DNA of 64,000 bases, from the NCBI GenBank assembly GCA_040905665.1, contig JBBDRD010000036.1, forward strand, positions 26,703 to 90,702, read 5' to 3'. Shown here piece after piece: positions 49,994 through 58,320 of the stretch. Source of the DNA: DASVCN01 sp040905665 (GTDB lineage Bacteria; Deinococcota; Deinococci; Deinococcales; Trueperaceae). The translations under genes were made by a program, and so were the position numbers. The first letter of the stretch is position 1. The number at the start of each line of letters is the position of its first letter. Below the pieces are notes generated by a model. The model saw nothing but the letters and a program-made list of their open reading frames with translations. It ran no database searches and had not been told where the DNA came from.

Positions 49994-51757
49994 TCAAAAC
50001 TGCCAAACCATCGGGATGACGGCGACCGCCACGATACCCGCCAGTACGGTAAGCGGTAGGCCGAGGCGGAGATAGTCACGGAAGTTGTAGCCGCCGGGAC
50101 CGTACACCATCAGGTTCGTCTGATAGCCGACGGGAGTGGCGAACGATGCCGAGGCGCCCATGGCGATCGCGATGGCGAAAGGCATGACGTCGACTCCCAT
50201 GCTCCGGGCGAGCGCGGCAGCTATTGGGAACATCAGTACTGCTGCCGCGTTGTTGGTGATAACTGCCGAGAACAATGCGGTAGTAGCGTAAAGCGCGACC
50301 AAGGCCGCCAACGGGCTGGTGCCCGCCACCTCCACGATGCCCATCGCCATCGCTTGCGCTACCCCTGTCTTCTCCAGTGCGTGTCCCAGGCCGAACGCCG
50401 AGGCGATCACCAGCAGCACCGACCAATCGATGGCACGACGCGCCGATGCCGAGGTGGTGCAGCGGGCGACGAGCATGAGCGCCGCCGCCAGCATCGCCGC
50501 CTCGACCATCCTCAACCAGCCGAGCGACACGGTGAGCACCATGCCCACCAGGATCAGCAGCGCCGGCACGGCCCGCTCGAAGCGCAGCGGGTTGGAGTCC
50601 TCGATGGGGCTCACCAGGTAGAAGTCGCGCGAGTTCCGGTGGCGTTCCACGAAGTCCGGTCCGGCCGCCAACAGCAGCGTGTCACCGGGCCGCGGAATGA
50701 TATCGCCGATCTTCGCACGCAACCGTTCGCCGTTGCGTGCCACTGCTATCACCACCGCCCCGTACACAGTCCTAAAGCGGCTCTCGCGGATACGCCTGCC
50801 CAGCATCGGGAAGGAGTTGGACACCACGGCCTCGACCAGGATCCGTTGCGACGGGCGAGCGTCGAGCTTGAACAACTGATCGGTGGCCGGGACCAGCCCG
50901 TTGATCCGCTGTAGTTCCACCACCGACTCGACCACGCCCACGAAAACGAGGCGATCGCCGCCCTGAAGCAGTTCCCGTGGCGAGACCGCCGGCACGATCC
51001 GCTCTCCGCGTTCGATCTCCACGAGAAAGACGCTCGGCAGGTGCCGCAAGCCGGCATCCTCGATGCTCTTGCCCACCAACGGCCCCTCTTCGATGACCTG
51101 CATCTCTATGCTGTACTCACGGGGATCGCTCAGTTGGGTCATCGAGGAGACCCGATTGGGTAAGAGTGCCCGCGCAGCAATGATGAAGACCAGGCCCAGG
51201 GCCGCGGTGGGCAGACCCACCCAGGCCAGTTCGAACATGCCTATCCGCCCCAGTCCGGCTTCGATGAGCAGGCCGTTCACCACCAGATTCGTGGAGGTTC
51301 CGATGAGGGTAGTGGTGCCGCCCAGGATGGCCGCGTAGGAGAGCGGGATCATCAGCTTCGATACCGACAGGTTGTTCCCACGGGCCCACTCGCGCACGGC
51401 CGGGATGAGCATGGCGACGATGGGCGTGTTGTTCAAGAAAGCGCTAAGGAAGGTTACCGGCGCCATCAACCTCACCATCGCACCGGTAAGGGTCTTGGGC
51501 CGTCCCAGTAGCCTCCGGGAGATCCAGTGAATACCGCCCGTGTCACGCAAGCCGGCGACTACCGCATAGAGCACTGCAACGGTCAGCACGCCTTCGTTGG
51601 AGAAGCCGGAGAATGCCTCGGCGGGATCGAGCACGCCGGTCACCAACAGCACCGTTAGTCCAGCGCCGAACGCCAAGTCGGGCGCCAGCCGGGTGAAGGT
51701 GAGGGCGCCCAGCACCGCCACCACAGTTGAGATTGCCAATGCAGCGTCTATACCCAC
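49994..51757 (-). CDS. SLC13/DASS-family anion permease with two TrkA-C (RCK_C) domains
   Basis: A 587-residue transporter. The N-terminal half (residues ~5-200) and the C-terminal half (~400-587) each have several membrane helices. Between them two RCK_C domains lie in tandem: VIEEGPLVGKSIEDAGLR and following, then VVSNSFPMLGRRIRESRF. LMIPLSYAAILGGTTTLIGT and NNAAAVLMFPIAAALARSMG are the paired SNT-like substrate motifs of SLC13 proteins. This design is shared by SAC1/SLT-type sulfate transporters. Being next to sat, cysC and cysQ, sulfate (or thiosulfate) is the likely substrate. The start codon lies at 51757. Confidence 0.88.
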   Translation of the reverse strand: MGIDAALAISTVVAVLGALTFTRLAPDLAFGAGLTVLLVTGVLDPAEAFSGFSNEGVLTVAVLYAVVAGLRDTGGIHWISRRLLGRPKTLTGAMVRLMAPVTFLSAFLNNTPIVAMLIPAVREWARGNNLSVSKLMIPLSYAAILGGTTTLIGTSTNLVVNGLLIEAGLGRIGMFELAWVGLPTAALGLVFIIAARALLPNRVSSMTQLSDPREYSIEMQVIEEGPLVGKSIEDAGLRHLPSVFLVEIERGERIVPAVSPRELLQGGDRLVFVGVVESVVELQRINGLVPATDQLFKLDARPSQRILVEAVVSNSFPMLGRRIRESRFRTVYGAVVIAVARNGERLRAKIGDIIPRPGDTLLLAAGPDFVERHRNSRDFYLVSPIEDSNPLRFERAVPALLILVGMVLTVSLGWLRMVEAAMLAAALMLVARCTTSASARRAIDWSVLLVIASAFGLGHALEKTGVAQAMAMGIVEVAGTSPLAALVALYATTALFSAVITNNAAAVLMFPIAAALARSMGVDVMPFAIAIAMGASASFATPVGYQTNLMVYGPGGYNFRDYLRLGLPLTVLAGIVAVAVIPMVWQF

Positions 51758-51799
51758 GAGTGTTCAGGTGGTGTCAGGCCCTACCGCCACAGCGCCGAA

Positions 51800-53149
51800 T
51801 CAGCGCCCGATGCCGACGTAGTTGAGTCCGTGCCTCCGGACCTCTTCGGCATTGAGCAAATTGCGGGCGTCGAGGATCAGGTCGCCGCGCATGCGCTCTT
51901 TCATCTGCTCTAGCGGCAAGTTGCGGTACGCCGGCCAGTCGGTGACAAGCACCACCGCGTCACAACCCATTGAAAGACATGGTTCGTCCTCGCAGTACTC
52001 CACTTCCAGCTGGGGGTGGAGTACCTGACAGAGCGGCATCGAGACGGGATCGTGGACCCGCACTACCGCACCACGGTCGGTCAGGCACTCGATGAGGGTG
52101 AGGGCCGGAGCATCCCGCAGGTCGTCGGTGTTCCCCTTGAACGACAGTCCCAAGAGCCCTATCGTGGTGCCGCGCAGCACCTTGAGTTGCTCCTGGAGCC
52201 GCTCGATAACGTGCAGCCGCTGCCGATCGTTCACCTCTATCGCGCTCTTGACGATGGTCATTTCGTAGTCGTAGGACTCGCCGGTAGCGATGATCGCGCG
52301 GGTGTCCTTACCGAAGCAGCTTCCGCCCCAACCGATGCCGGCGTGAAGGAAGCGAGGCCCTATTCGGTCATCGAGACCGATCGCCCTGGCCACCTCGGTG
52401 ATATCGGCGCCAACTCGCTCGGCCAGCCCGGCAAATTCGTTGATGAAGCTGATCTTCGTTGCCAGGAAGCTGTTGGCGGCGTACTTGGTTAGTTCGGCAG
52501 AGGTGGGCGTGGTAGTGATGAGCGACGGGAGCGGGTAGCGTTCGGGACGTGGCGTCTCCACGGGCGCCTCGAACGTCTGCTCCAACAGCGGAGCGTAGAG
52601 TTCACGCAGCATTCCCACGGCGGTGGGGTGCTCGGCCCCGATGACGATCCGGTCGGGGTAGAGGGTGTCATGTACCGCCTTGCCCTCGGCCAGGAACTCA
52701 GGGTTCGAAGCCACCCAAACGCTTGCCTGGACGCCGCGCGCCTCGAGGGTACGGCGGATGATGCCGTCGACATGGCGGGCGCTACCGATCGGCACCGTCG
52801 ACTTGTTCACCACAACCAGCTGAGCGCCCGCCGTGATCCGCTCCGCCACCTCGCGCGCAGCAGCATCGACGTACTGCAGGTCGGCGTCACCGTTGCTCTT
52901 GGTGGGAGTGCCCACCGCGATAACCACGATACCTGCGCCATCCAGCGTGGGGATCTCGCCGGTGAAGCAAGCGTGCGAGCCCCTCAGGAGCTCCTCGATT
53001 CCCGGCTCATGAATGGTCGACTCACCTCGGCTCAAGCGCTCGACGATCGACGGATTCTTATCGACGCAGGTAACGTCGTGCCCCAGGTAACCCAGTGCAA
53101 CCCCCGTCGTGAGACCCACATAACCGGTGCCGATGATCGTGACGTTCAT
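51800..53149 (-). CDS. ugd: UDP-glucose 6-dehydrogenase
   Basis: A 449-residue enzyme that oxidises UDP-glucose to UDP-glucuronate with two NAD+. The Rossmann motif is IIGTGYVGLTTGVALGYLGH, STVPIGSA and NPEFLAEGKAVHD are family signatures, and the nucleophilic Cys is in GIGWGGSCFGKDTRA. GLSFKGNTDDLRDAP and the C-terminal VLVTDWPAYRNL complete the family. A GAGGAG Shine-Dalgarno precedes ATG 53149. UDP-glucuronate would give an acidic sugar for the exopolysaccharide. It is separated from rmlA by 187 bases and may have its own promoter. Confidence 0.96.
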   Translation of the reverse strand: MNVTIIGTGYVGLTTGVALGYLGHDVTCVDKNPSIVERLSRGESTIHEPGIEELLRGSHACFTGEIPTLDGAGIVVIAVGTPTKSNGDADLQYVDAAAREVAERITAGAQLVVVNKSTVPIGSARHVDGIIRRTLEARGVQASVWVASNPEFLAEGKAVHDTLYPDRIVIGAEHPTAVGMLRELYAPLLEQTFEAPVETPRPERYPLPSLITTTPTSAELTKYAANSFLATKISFINEFAGLAERVGADITEVARAIGLDDRIGPRFLHAGIGWGGSCFGKDTRAIIATGESYDYEMTIVKSAIEVNDRQRLHVIERLQEQLKVLRGTTIGLLGLSFKGNTDDLRDAPALTLIECLTDRGAVVRVHDPVSMPLCQVLHPQLEVEYCEDEPCLSMGCDAVVLVTDWPAYRNLPLEQMKERMRGDLILDARNLLNAEEVRRHGLNYVGIGR

Positions 53150-53336
53150 TCTCTTTTTCTCCTCGCTGCAGCCGTGGCTGCCATTGGTCGTGTGGGGGAC
53201 GCGGTGGCCGTGATGCTACTGCGGTAAGCATGCCGAAAGCTCCAGCAGAAGCGACTCACCGGCAAGCGTTGCGATGCTAGCACGGTGAGTGAATTCTGAG
53301 CAGTGACCGCACCGGCCAGTTCCGCCGCCATTTCGG

Positions 53337-54215
53337 CTAGTCGATGTTTGCTTCATCGGCGAGCGTGACGAGATACTGCCCGTAACTGTTGTTGTTCATC
53401 GGTTCGGCGAGGTTACGGAGCTGGCGCGGTCCGATCCAACCCTGCCGGTAGGCGATCTCCTCCGGCGCGGCGACCTTGAGGCCTTGCCTGGCCTCGACGG
53501 TCTCCACGAAGTTGCTCGCTTGCAGGAGGCTCTCGTGGGTCCCGGTGTCGAGCCACGCCATGCCGCGGCCCATCCGCTCGACGTTCAGCAGGCCGCGCTC
53601 CAGGTAGCGCCGATTTAGGTCGGTGATCTCCAGCTCTCCGCGTGGCGAAGGCTTGAGGCCCTTGGCGAACTCCACCGCCCGGTTGTCGAAGAAGTAGAGG
53701 CCGGTAACAGCGTAGTGACTCTTGGCCTTGCGCGGTTTCTCTTCGATGCTGACCGCCCTGCCACGTGGATCGAATTCCACGACACCGTACCGTTCCGGGT
53801 CGCGCACGTAGTATCCGAACACCGTGGCGCCCTTCTCTCGGGCGGCCGCGCGCTCGAGCATGCCCGACAGCCCGTAGCCGAAGAAGATGTTGTCGCCCAG
53901 GATCAGCGCCAGCCGGTCCGCGGCCAGGAACTCCTCGCCGATGAGCAGTGCCTGCGCCAGACCCTCCGGCTTGGGTTGCTGAGCGTAGGAGAGCCTGAGG
54001 CCCCAGCGGCCACCGTCGCCCAGCAGCTCCTGGAACTGCGGCAGGTCGCGTGGGGTGCTGATGATGAGGATTTCGCGGATTCCGGCCAGCATCAGCACCG
54101 AAAGCGGGTAGTAGATCATCGGCTTGTCGTACACCGGCAGCAGCTGCTTGCTCACGGCCAGAGTAGCGGGGTAGAGGCGAGTGCCGCTGCCTCCCGCGAG
54201 GATGATGCCTTTCAT
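53337..54215 (-). CDS. rmlA: Glucose-1-phosphate thymidylyltransferase
   Basis: A 292-residue nucleotidyltransferase for dTDP-glucose, the first step of dTDP-rhamnose synthesis. MKGIILAGGSGTRLYPATLA with SKQLLPVYDKPMIYYPLS is diagnostic, and ILGDNIFFGYGLSGML, EKPRKAKSHYAVTGLYFFD and WLDTGTHESLLQASNFV follow. Complete. The ATG overlaps the rmlD stop (ATGA). The operon contains rmlC, rmlD and rmlA but no rmlB; the 4,6-dehydratase must be elsewhere. Confidence 0.97.
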   Translation of the reverse strand: MKGIILAGGSGTRLYPATLAVSKQLLPVYDKPMIYYPLSVLMLAGIREILIISTPRDLPQFQELLGDGGRWGLRLSYAQQPKPEGLAQALLIGEEFLAADRLALILGDNIFFGYGLSGMLERAAAREKGATVFGYYVRDPERYGVVEFDPRGRAVSIEEKPRKAKSHYAVTGLYFFDNRAVEFAKGLKPSPRGELEITDLNRRYLERGLLNVERMGRGMAWLDTGTHESLLQASNFVETVEARQGLKVAAPEEIAYRQGWIGPRQLRNLAEPMNNNSYGQYLVTLADEANID

Positions 54216-55162
54216 GACGGTTCCTCCGCTTGGGATGCTTCCTGTCGTGCTTCCTGGCGTGCTGCCAAATGCCCGTTCTCCTCGAGGTATTCACGCAAAG
54301 CTTCCTGCCGGCGCGGCATCGCTCGCCCGATCAACCCTTCGAGTCGGCGGCTCGTCAAGGCACTGTTGCGCGGTCTCTTAGCAGGTCGCGGAAACTCGTC
54401 GGACGAGACCGGCTCGATCTCAACTCCAAGACCGGCCAGCTCCAGCGCAGCTTTCGCGAACTCGAACCAGGAGCAGCTTCCGGCGTTCGACAGATGCACC
54501 ACCCCTGTCGCGTTCGCCAACAGCAGTTCGGGCAATGCTCGCGCTACGTCCACCGTATAGGTTGGCGACATAATGATGTCGTCGATTACCTTCAAAGGTG
54601 CGCCGGCACGAGCCCGTTCCAGAATCGTTTCGATGAAGTTTCCGCCTTTGCCGCGCGCGCCCGCCTTGCCGAACACGCTGGAGATGCGCAGGATGAGGGT
54701 GTCTGGCGACGCGATCAAAGCGAGAGTTTCGCCGGCGAGTTTACTGGCGCCGTAGATGTTGACCGGCTGGGGCGAGTCGTGCTCGTCGTACGGTGTCCCT
54801 CTGTTGGTCCGGCCACCAAAAACGAAGTCGGTACTTATCAGCACGTTCTTGGAGCCGGCACGCGCGCAGGCCCGCGCCACCAGATAGGCGCCGGTCGAGT
54901 TGACCGCCAGGGCATCCTCGCCACGCTCTTCACACAGATCGACGTTCGTGAGGGCAGCGGTGTTCACTACAGCGGCGAACCTTCCCGGTGCCAGCTCGCG
55001 CTCGAGCGCCACCGCGTCGGTCACGTCGAGTTCCTCGCGCGAGAAGCCCTCCACCCGGTAGCGACCGTCCTCGCGAACGACCTGCACGAGATCGCTACCC
55101 AGCTGCCCGGTCGCCCCGATAATGGCGATCGTCGGCGTCACAAGGGGGGCAGATGATCTCAT
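54212..55162 (-). CDS. rmlD: dTDP-4-dehydrorhamnose reductase
   Basis: A 316-residue SDR that reduces dTDP-4-keto-rhamnose to dTDP-L-rhamnose. TIAIIGATGQLGSDLVQVV is the NAD(P) motif, NTAALTNVDLCEERGEDALA and STDFVFGGRTNRGTPYDEHD are family signatures, and YGASKLAGE is the catalytic YxxxK. It has a short N-terminal extension and an Arg/Glu-Ala-rich C-terminal tail (EARQEASQAEEPS). Both ends overlap neighbouring genes by four bases, showing translational coupling with rmlC upstream and rmlA downstream. Confidence 0.96.
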   Translation of the reverse strand: MRSSAPLVTPTIAIIGATGQLGSDLVQVVREDGRYRVEGFSREELDVTDAVALERELAPGRFAAVVNTAALTNVDLCEERGEDALAVNSTGAYLVARACARAGSKNVLISTDFVFGGRTNRGTPYDEHDSPQPVNIYGASKLAGETLALIASPDTLILRISSVFGKAGARGKGGNFIETILERARAGAPLKVIDDIIMSPTYTVDVARALPELLLANATGVVHLSNAGSCSWFEFAKAALELAGLGVEIEPVSSDEFPRPAKRPRNSALTSRRLEGLIGRAMPRRQEALREYLEENGHLAARQEARQEASQAEEPS

Positions 55163-55725
55163 TGCGGTTCCAACGCCGCGAAGTCATCCCGCACCTGTGC
55201 GAGGCCGGGCAGCGCCTCGTCCTTGGCCGAGAGTAAGGGCGGCAAGATCGGCCATTCGACTGCAAGCTCCGGATCGTTCCAGCGCAGGCCGGCATCAGCC
55301 TGTGGAGCGTACTCGGTCGTAGTCTTGTAATGCACCTTAGCGACCCTAGTGGTCGCCTGAAAACCGTGGGCGAAGCCCTCGGGAATCCAGAGCATCAACC
55401 GATTCTCGTCCGAGAGTAGCTCGCCCACCCACTGTCCAAACGTGGCGCTGTTCGGGCGCAAATCCACGGCAACGTCGAAGACCTCGCCCTGCAGGACCGA
55501 GACAAGCTTGCCCTGAGCAAAGGGCGGGCGCTGGTAATGGAGGCCTCGCAGTACCCCTCTGCTTGACAAGGAGCGGTTGTCCTGAACGAAGCGGGCTCCG
55601 ATTCCGCCCTCGGCGAAGGTGCTCTCCCGGTAGCTCTCCATGAAGTACCCACGGTCATCGGAAAAGCCCCTGGTCTTCACCATGATCACGTCGGGAAGTT
55701 TGAGTGGCGTGAACCGGAAGTTCAT
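55159..55725 (-). CDS. rmlC: dTDP-4-dehydrorhamnose 3,5-epimerase
   Basis: A 188-residue cupin-fold epimerase. SRGVLRGLHYQRPPFAQGKL holds the catalytic His, VLQGEVFDVAVDLRPNSATF the catalytic Asp region, and WIPEGFAHGFQ the conserved loop. The ATG at 55725 overlaps the stop of the GT2 gene (ATGA) and gives the usual family length. The much longer frame reading back to 56019 adds about 98 residues antisense-free of similarity that overlap the GT2 repeat tail, and I reject it. Confidence 0.95.
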   Translation of the reverse strand: MNFRFTPLKLPDVIMVKTRGFSDDRGYFMESYRESTFAEGGIGARFVQDNRSLSSRGVLRGLHYQRPPFAQGKLVSVLQGEVFDVAVDLRPNSATFGQWVGELLSDENRLMLWIPEGFAHGFQATTRVAKVHYKTTTEYAPQADAGLRWNDPELAVEWPILPPLLSAKDEALPGLAQVRDDFAALEPQ

Positions 55726-56738
55726 TTCGCCGCCCCATCGTGCATGGAGGACTCCTGCAACGAGGATTCCTGAAATGAAACTCCCGGGCGCTTGGTTTCC
55801 GGTAGCTTGGGTTCCCGTAACGTGGTTTCCGGTAACGTGGCTTTCGATAACATGGCGCCTTGCAGGAAGTGGGAATTCTGGCTCCCCAGGGTGGCGCCGA
55901 AAGGACTTTCGTCTACGTCGCGGCGCCACAGCATCAATGCCACCTGACGGTAGGCCAAACGTTGCTCGGGCAGCCGCGCGGCCACGGCTAATACCGCTGC
56001 TAACGCCATTACTGCCCAACGATGCAAGCCGCGGACAAAGGGACCACGGTAACGTCTGCTGAGGAGGTAGCCGCCACGTAGCCCTTCGATGAGCGGTAAA
56101 GAAGACGCGGAGGTGGAGCTGCCACCCAAGTGGACGATCTCGCTATCCACCAGCGCGCAGCGCTCTCCCACCGAGCGGAGTCGCAGGCACCACTCCATGT
56201 CCTCGTTGTAGAACCTCAGCGTGGTGTCCATTCCCCCTACTCGCTCCACGGCATTACAGCGGAGGTACTGAAGGCAGCCGGAAAGCCAGGGCGCGTAGTG
56301 CCAGCCGCCCGACTTGTGGGCCCGCCACTGGTGCCAGCGATAGGGGAGGCCGTTGCGCTGCAATCGTCCACGGCCGTCTCGTGCCAGGGGACCGGCCATC
56401 GCTGCTCCGCTCGCTTCGAGCGCTGCGGCGAGATCGTCAAAGGTTTCGGGTCGCACGACGACGTCGGCATTCATTTGGGCGAACCGCACGGTCCGGCAGC
56501 GGCGCAGCGCAGCGTTGACGGCCGCTGAGTAGGAGTGATTGGCTTCGCGAAGTAACTCAACGCCAGGGTGCGACGGTGCCCATTCGTCCGGCAGCGGTTC
56601 TTGCTCCCCGGTGTCGACCACGATTATGCGGCCCCGTGGTGCGGCGGAGCGAAGGCTCTCGAGGCAGCGCTCGAGCAACTCTGGGGTTTGGAAGTGGATA
56701 ACCGCCAAAGTTAGGTCGGAGTGATCACGCCTGGCCAC
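55722..56738 (-). CDS. GT2 glycosyltransferase with pentapeptide-repeat tail
   Basis: A 338-residue GT2 enzyme, probably rhamnosyl-type. LTLAVIHFQTPELLERCLES opens it; IIVVDTGEQE and NHSYSAAVNAALRRC are nucleotide-site elements, the DxD position is QMNADVVV and the acidic motif is FYNEDMEWCLRLRS. The C-terminal ~45 residues are unusual, built from five-residue units (TLPET, TLREP, KLPET, SFQES, SLQES) encoded by a 15-bp tandem repeat. It starts with GTG 56738, one base into the wzz stop, and ends overlapping rmlC. The tail is unlike the family and may be an expanded minisatellite. Confidence 0.85.
   Translation of the reverse strand: MARRDHSDLTLAVIHFQTPELLERCLESLRSAAPRGRIIVVDTGEQEPLPDEWAPSHPGVELLREANHSYSAAVNAALRRCRTVRFAQMNADVVVRPETFDDLAAALEASGAAMAGPLARDGRGRLQRNGLPYRWHQWRAHKSGGWHYAPWLSGCLQYLRCNAVERVGGMDTTLRFYNEDMEWCLRLRSVGERCALVDSEIVHLGGSSTSASSLPLIEGLRGGYLLSRRYRGPFVRGLHRWAVMALAAVLAVAARLPEQRLAYRQVALMLWRRDVDESPFGATLGSQNSHFLQGAMLSKATLPETTLREPKLPETKRPGVSFQESSLQESSMHDGAAK
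55792..55851. repeat. Four tandem 15-bp repeats at the end of the GT2 gene
   Basis: Units start at 55792, 55807, 55822 and 55837; the third is GTGGTTTCCGGTAAC and the others differ by a few bases. They encode pentapeptides on the minus strand without disturbing the frame. Confidence 0.8.
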
Positions 56739-58036
56739 TAGTGCGCGGGGGTGGCTTGAACCGGCTCCCTGGCCAGCTGCTCGTCCGGTTCCGAGACCGC
56801 CGCCCTCAGGAATACGTACAACAGCGCCAGCATTCCGCCGACCAATCCGGCCAGCACCGCAACCAACAAACCGCGTGGTCCCACCGAATCGCTAGGCAGT
56901 GAGGCGTTACTGAGGATCCGACTATTGGTAGGCGCCAGCTCGTATATGTACTCGATAATAGGCTCGAGCTCGGCCAAGTCGGCATGCGCGCTATTGGCCA
57001 CCTCGAGTTGACGCCGGAGCCGGTCGCGTTCGAGCACCATCCCAGCCTGGCGCTCACGAAGCACCTGAGCTTGCTCCCGCAGTTCCTCGAGTTGAATCTC
57101 GGTTGCATCGCGCATCGCGATGAGACCTGCTTGTTCGGCAGTGAGGCGCTGTAGCTCGACCTCACGCACCAACGACACCAGATCGGAGTTGCCGGCGCCG
57201 CTCTCACCCAGCAAGGCGGTGAGCGTGGATAAGGTGTCGGGCGGTAATCCCTCGCGATCTTCCAGGAGTGCCGCGGCGGTCCCAGGGTCGGCGACGTTAC
57301 CGGCGCTTCTCGTCTCTACCGCCGCCAGCGCCTCTCTTTCGCCCTGAGCGGTGGCGATCGCCCGCTCCGCCTCTTCCAGGATGGCCTCATTGAATGGAAC
57401 CCGCTCGGCCAGGCCCGTCAACCGCGATCCGACCAGTTCGCTCTCGTCGCGCGATTGAAACTCCGTCCACCGCTCCTCGAGGCTCGACAACTGCTGCTCG
57501 AGGCTCTCCAACTGCTGCGCGGTGGCGGTTCGCACCGATTCGAGGCTGGCCAGCAAACCCGCGCTCACCGTTTCTACCGTCGCGGACGCCCAGGCATCGG
57601 CGGTGGCGGCGGCTACAACCGGGTCGGCGTGGGTGAAGGCATGGGAAATTGTGAGGGGCGCGATCTGACTGGCGTTCTGCGGCCCGGCCAGACGGGTCAG
57701 TTCACCACTGCCACGTAGCATGTCGACGGTGGCCGTACCGGGTTCGAGCCGACTCAGTGCGTCCTCGATGACGCTTCTGCTAAAGGCGATGGTCTGGTAG
57801 GTCTCCCATGAGACGCTGTTCCCCTGCTCCAACGCCAGATTTCGAGTGCCCTGAACCCGCACAGGGGTAGGGTTGATGAGGACCGTGGTCTCGGCCTGGT
57901 AGCGCTGCGTACGGAGGGTAACGAAGAGCAGTGCGCCGGCCGCGGCGAGTACGGCCACGACTAGTATCAGCGGGAAACCACGCTTGATTATCAGGTAGAG
58001 GTCGCGTAGCGAAATCTCGTCATATGTTTCGCTCAA
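56738..58036 (-). CDS. wzz: Wzz-type polysaccharide chain-length / polysaccharide co-polymerase
   Basis: A 432-residue membrane protein. N-terminal ISLRDLYLIIKRGFPLILVV with a first membrane helix (~20-38) and a second near the C-terminus (~385-408, preceded by the Pro/Gly segment LPSDSVGPRGLL) are the Wzz/PCP layout. Between them lies a long periplasmic coiled coil (ESLEQQLSSLEERWTEFQSR, ELREQAQVLRERQAGMVLER). No cytoplasmic tyrosine kinase is attached, so it is PCP-1 or PCP-2a-like without the kinase. It starts with TTG 58036 overlapping the upstream stop (TTGA) behind GAGGAG. It would set polymer length with the Wzy-like proteins. Confidence 0.88.
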   Translation of the reverse strand: MSETYDEISLRDLYLIIKRGFPLILVVAVLAAAGALLFVTLRTQRYQAETTVLINPTPVRVQGTRNLALEQGNSVSWETYQTIAFSRSVIEDALSRLEPGTATVDMLRGSGELTRLAGPQNASQIAPLTISHAFTHADPVVAAATADAWASATVETVSAGLLASLESVRTATAQQLESLEQQLSSLEERWTEFQSRDESELVGSRLTGLAERVPFNEAILEEAERAIATAQGEREALAAVETRSAGNVADPGTAAALLEDREGLPPDTLSTLTALLGESGAGNSDLVSLVREVELQRLTAEQAGLIAMRDATEIQLEELREQAQVLRERQAGMVLERDRLRRQLEVANSAHADLAELEPIIEYIYELAPTNSRILSNASLPSDSVGPRGLLVAVLAGLVGGMLALLYVFLRAAVSEPDEQLAREPVQATPAH

Positions 58037-58314
58037 GGCCGCTCCTCGGTGGTGGAGTCTAGGGGGGTTGCCTCCTCGGCGCTTAAGGACACCTCGGTTA
58101 AGGACACCTCGGTTAAGGACACCTCGGTTAAGGACACCCTGGTTAAGGAGGTTAAGGACACCCTGGTTAAGGACACCTCGGTCAAGGGCACCCCGGTTAT
58201 GGACTCGTCCGTTAAGGGCAAGGCGGATGGTTCGTTCATACTGGAGTGGCAGGACATACGAGGTAGAAGCGTACCATGGCGCAACTCACCGCCCGAATGC
58301 GGTTCGGTGATCAT
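58033..58314 (-). CDS. Short pentapeptide (LTEVS) repeat protein
   Basis: A 93-residue frame, most of it LTEVS/LTRVS units produced by the 15-bp DNA repeat at 58083-58226. ATG 58314 lies six bases after the upstream stop and the TGA overlaps the wzz start, so it fits the operon's tight spacing. The opposite strand is also open across the repeat (KDTSV units), as expected for a 15-bp array, so coding is not proven. It has no signal peptide or known domain. If translated, its length changes by five residues per repeat unit; if not, the array is an untranslated spacer whose translation would still couple to wzz. No function is assigned. Confidence 0.4.
   Translation of the reverse strand: MITEPHSGGELRHGTLLPRMSCHSSMNEPSALPLTDESITGVPLTEVSLTRVSLTSLTRVSLTEVSLTEVSLTEVSLSAEEATPLDSTTEERP
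58083..58226. repeat. Large 15-bp tandem array upstream of wzz
   Basis: TTAAGGACACCTCGG recurs from 58083 in nine full 15-bp units, four of them identical, plus one 9-bp unit (58143-58151). Later copies (58182 onward) are diverged. All unit lengths are multiples of three, so the frame through the array is preserved. Confidence 0.9.
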
Positions 58315-58320
58315 GCCCCG

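Noticed and set aside
55726..56019. N-terminal extension of rmlC by about 98 residues
   Set aside because: It lies within the GT2 gene in another frame and partly encodes the other reading of the 15-bp repeat. The internal ATG with ATGA overlap gives the normal rmlC length.
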